A stretch of DNA of 39,938 bases, taken from positions 1 through 39,938 of the forward strand of contig JACRBQ010000100.1 in NCBI GenBank assembly GCA_016213135.1, in the 5' to 3' direction. The DNA is from Chloroflexota bacterium (lineage in GTDB: Bacteria > Chloroflexota > Anaerolineae > Anaerolineales > VGOW01). The notes beneath the pieces are model-generated. The model had not been told where the DNA came from, did not search any database, and saw only the letters and a list, made by a program, of their open reading frames with translations. This document shows, piece by piece, positions 35,778 to 39,938 of the stretch (the stretch's first letter is position 1; each line of letters opens with the position of its first letter). The position numbers and the translations under genes are program-made.

Positions 35778-35812
35778 GTTTGGAGTTTGGAATTTGAAGT
35801 TCGGAGTTAACC
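35777..35812. repeat. Low-complexity GGAGTTT/GAATTTG tract
   Basis: GAGTTTGGAGTTTGGAATTT followed by GAAGTTCGGAGTT, a degenerate heptamer-like tandem tract between the cyclase and coaX. It is of the same character as the tracts around 7036-7083 and 37222-37302. Confidence 0.5.
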
Positions 35813-35813
35813 C

Positions 35814-36578
35814 ATGTTACTCGCAATCGACATCGGCAACACCAACATCACCCTGGGCCTGTATGATGGCGCAACGCCCGGCCCGCGCTGGCGGCTATCC
35901 ACCGTGCATGAACGAATGCCGGACGAGTATGGACTGCAACTCATCGGCCTGTTTGATCGCGCCGGAATCAGAGCCGACGATGTGGCCGCCATTGCGCTGG
36001 CCTCCGTTGTTCCGCCCCTTACCGGCACGTGGGTCGAGTTGTGCAAAACCTATCTCAACCGTGAGCCGCTGGTGGTGGATACGGGCGTGAAAACCGGGGT
36101 GAGGATTTTGATTGACGAACCGAGGCAAGTAGGGGCCGACCGGATCGTGGACGTGGCCGCCGCCCACAAACTCTACGGCGGCCCGGCTTGCATCGTGGAC
36201 TTTGGCACGGCCACCACCTTTGATGCCGTCTCGGGCGACGGCGACTACCTCGGCGGCGCGATTGCGCCCGGCATCGGCATCGCCGCCGACGCGCTCTTTC
36301 GCCGCGCCGCCAAACTGCCCCGCGTCGATCTGGTCCGCCCGCCTTCGGCCATTGGCAAGAACACGGTTCACGCCATGCAATCCGGCTTGCTCTTCGGCTA
36401 CGTCGGCCTCGTCGAAGGCATGGTGGCCCGTTTCCGCGCCGAGTTGGGCGCACAAATGAAAGTCATCGGCACGGGCGGCCTGGCCGAACTCATCGCCCGC
36501 GAAACCGACGTCATCCAGATCATCGCCCCGTGGCTCACCCTCGACGGCTTGCGCCTCATTTACGAGATGAACACATGA
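35814..36578 (+). CDS. coaX: Type III pantothenate kinase
   Basis: Phosphorylates pantothenate, first step of coenzyme A synthesis. The ASKHA phosphate motif MLLAIDIGNTNITLGLYDG, GADRIVDVAAAHKLYG and the second phosphate-binding motif CIVDFGTATTFDAVSGDGDY LGG are clear, as is GTGGLAELIA. It has 254 residues. The stop overlaps the next methyltransferase start (ATGA). coaBC of the same pathway lies 1.2 kb downstream. Confidence 0.95.
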   Translation: MLLAIDIGNTNITLGLYDGATPGPRWRLSTVHERMPDEYGLQLIGLFDRAGIRADDVAAIALASVVPPLTGTWVELCKTYLNREPLVVDTGVKTGVRILIDEPRQVGADRIVDVAAAHKLYGGPACIVDFGTATTFDAVSGDGDYLGGAIAPGIGIAADALFRRAAKLPRVDLVRPPSAIGKNTVHAMQSGLLFGYVGLVEGMVARFRAELGAQMKVIGTGGLAELIARETDVIQIIAPWLTLDGLRLIYEMNT

Positions 36579-37240
36579 CCCCCAACGCCCTCAACGATCA
36601 GCGCTCCACCTTCGCCGACTATTTCTCTCAGGTGCAGGCTACCCCCGGCTGGGATGCCATCCTGCAATCCTTCGCCCGCTTCGCGAGTATCCCGCCCGCC
36701 TCGCGCGTGCTCGACGTGGGCTGCGGCCCCGGCAGTCTGGCGCGCACCCTCGTCCGCGCCGGTCACACCGTCGTCGGCATCGACTCCGACCCGCTGATGA
36801 TCGACCGCGCCCAATACCTGGCGCAGGAAGAACGGCGCCCCGAGTTCGAGTTGGGCGACGTGCGCCACTTGCGCTTTGCCGACTCCTCATTCGACGCCGC
36901 CCTCGCCACCAACGTCCTCTTCCTTGTGCCCGATCCCCTCGTCGGCCTGCGCGAAATGGTCCGTGTGGCGCGCCCCGGCGGCATGGTCGCCATGCTCAAC
37001 CCCTCGTCCAAAATGTCCGTGGCCGCCGCCGAAGCCCACGCCGCCGAGCGCGGGCTGGACGGCGTGGCTCGCGTGTCGCTGGTCAACTGGGGCCGCGCCG
37101 CCGAAGCCAACCGCCGCTTCAGCGCCGACGAAGCCCGCACCCTCTTTTCCGCCGCCGGCCTCGCCCAATTCGAATCCGCCGAAAAGATCGGGCCGGGACT
37201 GGCGTTATTCGTTCGGGGAGTGAGGGGCGAGGAGAGATGA
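36575..37240 (+). CDS. Class I SAM-dependent methyltransferase
   Basis: 221 residues from MTPNALNDQRSTFADYFSQV at 36575. SAM-binding motif I VLDVGCGPGSLARTL, motif II VVGIDSDPLMI, and RVARPGGMVAMLNP fit the Methyltransf_11 group. The substrate is not predictable. It overlaps coaX by 4 bp. The C-terminus runs into the purine-rich tract. Confidence 0.85.
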   Translation: MTPNALNDQRSTFADYFSQVQATPGWDAILQSFARFASIPPASRVLDVGCGPGSLARTLVRAGHTVVGIDSDPLMIDRAQYLAQEERRPEFELGDVRHLRFADSSFDAALATNVLFLVPDPLVGLREMVRVARPGGMVAMLNPSSKMSVAAAEAHAAERGLDGVARVSLVNWGRAAEANRRFSADEARTLFSAAGLAQFESAEKIGPGLALFVRGVRGEER

Positions 37241-37302
37241 GAGAAGAGAGAAGAGAGATGGGAGAGGAGAGATAAGAGAGGAGAGATGGGAGAGGAGAGA
37301 CT
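37222..37302. repeat. Homopurine GAGAGAAG tract, left flank of the four-helix-bundle gene
   Basis: About 80 bp almost entirely of A and G (GAGAGAAGAGAGAAGAGAGA, GGGAGAGGAGAGA and similar). It begins in the last methyltransferase codons and ends at the four-helix-bundle start codon. It is mirrored by a pyrimidine tract at 37699-37780. Confidence 0.8.
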
Positions 37303-37698
37303 ATGAGCGAGAAGTTGGAGTTCGCGCGCGACTACAAAGAATTGAAGGTGTATCAGTTGGCTTTTGAGTCGGCGATGCAGATTTACGAACTGTCCAGAAA
37401 GTGGCCGCCTGAGGAAAAATACTCGTTGACCGATCAAGTTCGTCGCGCCTCGCGCTCTGTTTGCGGCAACATTGCCGAGGCCTGACGCAAGCGGCGTTAT
37501 CCCGCGCATTTCGTGAGCAAATTGAGCGACGCTGATACCGAGGCCGCTGAGACTGAAGTTTGGCTGAGCTTTGCTCTGCGCTGCATTTATATTGATGCCG
37601 AGACGCACAAAACCCTCAGCAACAACTATGACCAAATCTGCCGCATGTTGACTAAAATGATGTCCAGCCCGGATAAATGGCAATCACACAACAACTAG
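37303..37698 (+). pseudogene. Four-helix-bundle protein (S23/IVS type) with an in-frame TGA
   Basis: Reads ELKVYQLAFESAMQIYELSR, LTDQVRRASRSVCGNIAEA, then TGA (37483-37485), then RKRRYPAHFVSKLSDADTEA and AETEVWLSFALRCIYID. Relatives have Trp at the stop (EAWRKRRYP), so TGG to TGA is likely. The family is encoded in 23S rRNA intervening sequences and as scattered chromosomal genes and is related to Avd of diversity-generating retroelements. Full length would be 131 residues. Its placement between mirror-image low-complexity tracts suggests it arrived as a unit. Confidence 0.85.
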
Positions 37699-37780
37699 CG
37701 CTCTTCCCTCTTCCCTCTTCCCTCTTCTCTCTCCCCTCTTCTCTCCTCTCTCTCTTCCCTTTTCTCTCCCCCCTCCTCCC
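37699..37780. repeat. Homopyrimidine CTCTTCC tract, right flank of the four-helix-bundle gene
   Basis: About 80 bp almost entirely of C and T (CTCTTCCCTCTTCCCTCTTC and similar, heptamer CTCTTCC), ending at the coaBC start codon. It is the strand complement in character of the 37222-37302 tract, making a loose inverted flank. Confidence 0.8.
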
Positions 37781-38998
37781 ATGACCATTCCTCTCTTCAA
37801 AAACAAACGCATCCTCCTCGGCGTCACCGGCAGTATCGCCGCCTACAAAGCCGCCGACCTCGCCAGCAAACTCACTCAAGCCGGCGCAGAGGTGGATGTC
37901 ATTCTGACCGACTCGGCGGAACGATTCGTCACCCCGCTCACGTTCCAATCCGTCACCGGGCGCCCCGTGCACCGCGACCTGTGGGGAAGCGATGCCCACG
38001 TGGTGCACGTGGGACTGAGCCACGGCGCGCAGCTTTTCGCCATTGCCCCGGCCACCGCCAACACCCTCGCCAAAATGGCCCACGGCCTGGCCGACAACCT
38101 GCTCACCGTATCGGCCCTCGCCGCCCCCTGCCCGCTGCTCATTGCCCCGGCGATGGATGGCGGCATGTTCGATCACCCGGCCACGCAAGCGAATTTAAAA
38201 ACATTACAGGCCCGGGGCGCGATCATCGTCGGCCCGGCCGAGGGGCGCATGGCCAGCGGCCTCAGCGGCAAAGGGCGCATGGTGGAACCGGCTGAACTGC
38301 TGGGGCACATCCGCCTGTTGTTGGCCCGTGGCGGCCCGTTCACCGGGCGCAAGATCGTCGTGACCGCCGGGGGAACGCAAGAGGCCATCGACCCGGTGCG
38401 CTTCATCTCCAACCATTCCTCCGGCAAGCAGGGCTTTGCGTTGGCGCAGGCCGCGCTCGATCGCGGCGCGCAAGTGACGCTCATTGCCGGACCCAACACC
38501 CTGCCCGTGCCCGCCGGGGCAAGCGTGGTCAACGTGCGCAGCGCCGCCGAAATGGCCGAGGCCGTGCTGGCCGCCTGCGCCGACGCCGACGTGCTGATAA
38601 TGGCCGCCGCCGTGGCCGACTTCCGCCCCGAGACCCAGGCCGGGCAAAAAATAAAACGCGGCGGGCTGGAGGGCTACAGTCTGCCGCTGGCAAAGACGGT
38701 GGATATTCTGATGGCCGTGGCCGAGCAAAAAGAGCGCACCGGCAAGCCCGCCGTGGTGGCGGGGTTTGCCGCCGAAACTCAAAACGTGATTGACAACGCC
38801 CGCGAGAAAGTGATCAAGAAGAAGCTGTCGCTCATCGTCGCCAACGACGTATCGGCAAAGGACTCAGGTTTTTTTGTGGACACGAACCGGGTGACGATTG
38901 TGGACGCCGGCGGCGGCGCGGCCACGCTGCCGCTGATGAGCAAGGCCGAAGTGGCCGAGGCGGTGTGCGAGCGAGTGGAGCGGTTGCTGGCCGGCTAG
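37781..38998 (+). CDS. coaBC: Bifunctional phosphopantothenoylcysteine decarboxylase / phosphopantothenate-cysteine ligase
   Basis: Makes 4'-phosphopantetheine in CoA synthesis. The CoaC flavoprotein half has ILLGVTGSIAAYKAADLASKL, the catalytic His in the VVHVGLSHGA region, and IAPAMDGGMFDHPA. The CoaB half starts about residue 185 with KIVVTAGGTQEAIDPVRFISNHSSG and has MAAAVADFRPE and KKLSLIVANDVS. The 405 residues are complete. No clear Shine-Dalgarno is visible because the pyrimidine tract abuts the start. Confidence 0.94.
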   Translation: MTIPLFKNKRILLGVTGSIAAYKAADLASKLTQAGAEVDVILTDSAERFVTPLTFQSVTGRPVHRDLWGSDAHVVHVGLSHGAQLFAIAPATANTLAKMAHGLADNLLTVSALAAPCPLLIAPAMDGGMFDHPATQANLKTLQARGAIIVGPAEGRMASGLSGKGRMVEPAELLGHIRLLLARGGPFTGRKIVVTAGGTQEAIDPVRFISNHSSGKQGFALAQAALDRGAQVTLIAGPNTLPVPAGASVVNVRSAAEMAEAVLAACADADVLIMAAAVADFRPETQAGQKIKRGGLEGYSLPLAKTVDILMAVAEQKERTGKPAVVAGFAAETQNVIDNAREKVIKKKLSLIVANDVSAKDSGFFVDTNRVTIVDAGGGAATLPLMSKAEVAEAVCERVERLLAG

Positions 38999-39025
38999 AG
39001 CAAATTCACTTCAGAGGTGGCAGGC

Positions 39026-39054
39026 GGCTTGTCAACAGCCGATGCGGCTATAAT
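39026..39054 (+). promoter_or_regulatory. Promoter of the DUF433 gene with possible operator
   Basis: TATAAT (39049-39054), with GGCTTG 17 bp upstream (39026-39031). The small inverted repeat CGGCT/AGCCG (39025-39041) overlaps the -35 and could be an autoregulatory site. Confidence 0.4.
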
Positions 39055-39070
39055 GCAATCAGCGAGGTGA

Positions 39071-39340
39071 ATGATGGCAATCGAAATCGCTCCAAATATC
39101 ATCGTTGATACGCAGATACGCTTCGGAAAGCCGGCCATCAAGGGCACGCGGGTGCCGGTTCACGTGCTTGTCGCCAAGGTTGCGGGTGGAATGACACCGG
39201 AACAGGTGGCGGATGAGTACGGCGTAACGCTGGAGGATGTAAGAGCAGCACTAGCCTATGCCGCAAATGCCTCGCTCCGGCATCACAAAAACACGCCGAG
39301 TCTCGCTCGACGTGTTATTAGTAAGGTCGCGCCGCCCTGA
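39071..39340 (+). CDS. DUF433 antitoxin-like protein
   Basis: 89 residues (start 39071 or 39074). Core: DTQIRFGKPAIKGTRVPVHVLVAKVAGGMT, PEQVADEYGVTLEDVRAALAYAA, which is the DUF433 winged-helix pattern. Such proteins usually pair with a downstream DUF5615 PIN-like toxin. No toxin follows here, and the last 20 residues (RHHKNTPSLARRVISKVAPP) look unlike the family, so the 3' end may be a fusion at a deletion. AGGTGA precedes the start. Confidence 0.75.
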   Translation: MMAIEIAPNIIVDTQIRFGKPAIKGTRVPVHVLVAKVAGGMTPEQVADEYGVTLEDVRAALAYAANASLRHHKNTPSLARRVISKVAPP

Positions 39341-39452
39341 CGCTTGAAAATGGAGAAAAATGCTTGATGTTCAGCTCCCTTGACGGTTTGTAGCCGCGCA
39401 GTACGTCCACGAGTATGGAGGTGTCGAGCAGCCATTCGTCAGACACGGCCAT
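39318..39452 (-). pseudogene. N-terminal fragment of a VapC-type PIN-domain toxin
   Basis: MAVSDEWLLDTSILVDVLRGYKPS is the typical PIN-domain start with the first acidic residue in LLDTSILVD. Similarity ends there; the frame stops after 44 codons against about 130 normally. It overlaps the antitoxin-like gene by 14 bp and converges with the 3' end of DUF433 (overlap 39318-39340), suggesting a deletion joined two toxin-antitoxin modules. Confidence 0.65.
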
Positions 39453-39696
39453 CTGAGCGGCTCTCAATTTGTCGTCTCAACTGCGCGGCGTATCGGGCCG
39501 AGTCGGTAATGTCTTTCCGGTGTGCCCAAACGCCGAAAGCCGGATGTGTTTTGCGTCGTTTTCGCCGCCTGGGCGCCTTCGCCGGAGCCTCGTGAAGAAC
39601 GATCACTTCCACTGCGCCCGGGGCAATTCCTGCCGGCAATTCCACGACTAGCCGCCGATCCGCCGTGACCTGCCCTTTGAGTTTAACAGCTACCAT
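39439..39696 (-). CDS. Probable antitoxin of the truncated PIN toxin
   Basis: 85 residues. The N-terminal half is beta-rich (VKLKGQVTADRRLVVELPAGIAPGAVEVIVLHE), as in small antitoxins of the AbrB or AF2212 type; the rest is very basic (RRRKRRK) and helical. GGAGAGG precedes ATG 39696. The overlapping gene order antitoxin-toxin supports the assignment. Confidence 0.6.
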   Translation of the reverse strand: MVAVKLKGQVTADRRLVVELPAGIAPGAVEVIVLHEAPAKAPRRRKRRKTHPAFGVWAHRKDITDSARYAAQLRRQIESRSDGRV

Positions 39697-39762
39697 TGTT
39701 CGCCTCTCCGTACCTGCCAGTTTACTACAAAATTATGGCTCTCCCGGCTTTGGCGGGATTAT

Positions 39763-39790
39763 TGTCACCCTGAGCGAAGCGAAGGGTCTC
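39763..39790. repeat. REP-like CCCTGAGCGAAGCGAAGGG repeat
   Basis: TGTCACCCTGAGCGAAGCGA then AGGGTCTC is a widely dispersed bacterial intergenic repeat type. GCTTCGCTTCGC nearby (39801-39812) can pair with GCGAAGCGAAG, forming a hairpin. It lies in the gene-poor 39697-39938 interval. Confidence 0.5.
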
Positions 39791-39823
39791 CCGCCGAGAT
39801 GCTTCGCTTCGCTATTCAGAAAC

Positions 39824-39934
39824 TTAACTCGGCGGCGCTACGGGCGTGAGTTGAAGTCCGAGCATGGCGGCGCGTCGCTGCAATGACTTCAGCTCCCGCT
39901 GCCGCTGTTGCTCGTCATAATCGGCGGCCGACAT
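39824..39934 (-). other. Possible 3' end of a gene running off the window
   Basis: An open frame on the minus strand (SAADYDEQQRQRELKSLQRR, then AAMLGLQLTPVAPPS and stop) reads to the window edge. The charged helix plus short tail resembles the C-termini of some transposases, but the piece is too short to assign. Confidence 0.25.
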
Positions 39935-39938
39935 CGGA

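Noticed and set aside
37483-37485. TGA as a Trp or selenocysteine codon
   Set aside because: Many intact genes here end in TGA and no SECIS-like context was seen; other decayed genes show TAG and TAA, so ordinary nonsense mutation is simpler.
37222-37780. Purine/pyrimidine tracts as a CRISPR or origin
   Set aside because: No regular repeat-spacer pattern, no DnaA boxes seen, and no dnaA/dnaN neighbours.

Overview
The window looks like a piece of a GC-rich bacterial chromosome, most plausibly from Chloroflexota (Anaerolineae-like). I infer this from gene content and order: a compact heme operon with coproheme decarboxylase, a sulfite reductase with an extra helical tail, an HNH-containing DUF1998 helicase, and abundant small palindromic repeats. 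No rRNA, tRNA or CRISPR array is visible.

Layout. 1-863: 3' remnant of a DUF1998/HNH helicase gene, split by a 211-bp MITE-like element. 939-13290: a promoter, a MerR/BldC-like regulator and an almost gapless heme operon, hemA-hemC-hemD-hemB-radical SAM/SPASM-chdC(hemQ)-hemE-two small membrane proteins-hemH-hemY-hemL. Most junctions are 4-bp ATGA overlaps. The set covers glutamyl-tRNA to heme by the coproporphyrin-dependent route. 13305-15699: an FMN riboswitch with two hairpins, then ribD, ribE and a ribB'-'ribH deletion chimera. 15816-26089: a sulfate-assimilation and siroheme operon. It opens with a candidate Cys-containing leader peptide and terminator, followed by sulfite reductase, an unknown protein, cobA, cysH, a transposase-like insertion with a truncated TSUP permease, sat-cysC, met8 and a frameshifted second hemA. 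26159-27666: a zone of broken genes (FO synthase, coxG fused to a coxM start, cupin, IS110 piece, lipoprotein start). 27743-31255: mobA, an AmmeMemoRadiSam radical SAM gene carrying a full intein, and a small unknown gene. 31252-34332 (minus strand): a VanW protein and a phospholipase D-like protein. 34473-38998: a class III cyclase, coaX, a methyltransferase, a broken four-helix-bundle gene between mirror-image purine/pyrimidine tracts, and coaBC. 39029-39938: DUF433 and a truncated toxin-antitoxin pair.

How the genes work together. HemA to HemD plus HemL make uroporphyrinogen III. HemE, HemY, HemH and ChdC carry it to heme, while CobA and Met8 in the sulfur operon divert it to siroheme for sulfite reductase. 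Sat-CysC, CysH and sulfite reductase form an assimilatory sulfate-to-sulfide route. The riboflavin genes would supply flavin, but the cluster is interrupted by the ribB'-'ribH deletion.

Three things stand out. First, an intein sits immediately before the third cysteine of the radical SAM CxxxCxxC motif. Second, palindromic and short tandem repeats have been accepted in frame inside many conserved enzymes (HemC, HemD, HemB, the radical SAM protein, HemE, HemH, HemY, MobA). Third, there is heavy gene decay: nonsense codons of all three types, frameshifts at tandem repeats, and fusions by deletion. Some of the decay could be sequencing or assembly error.
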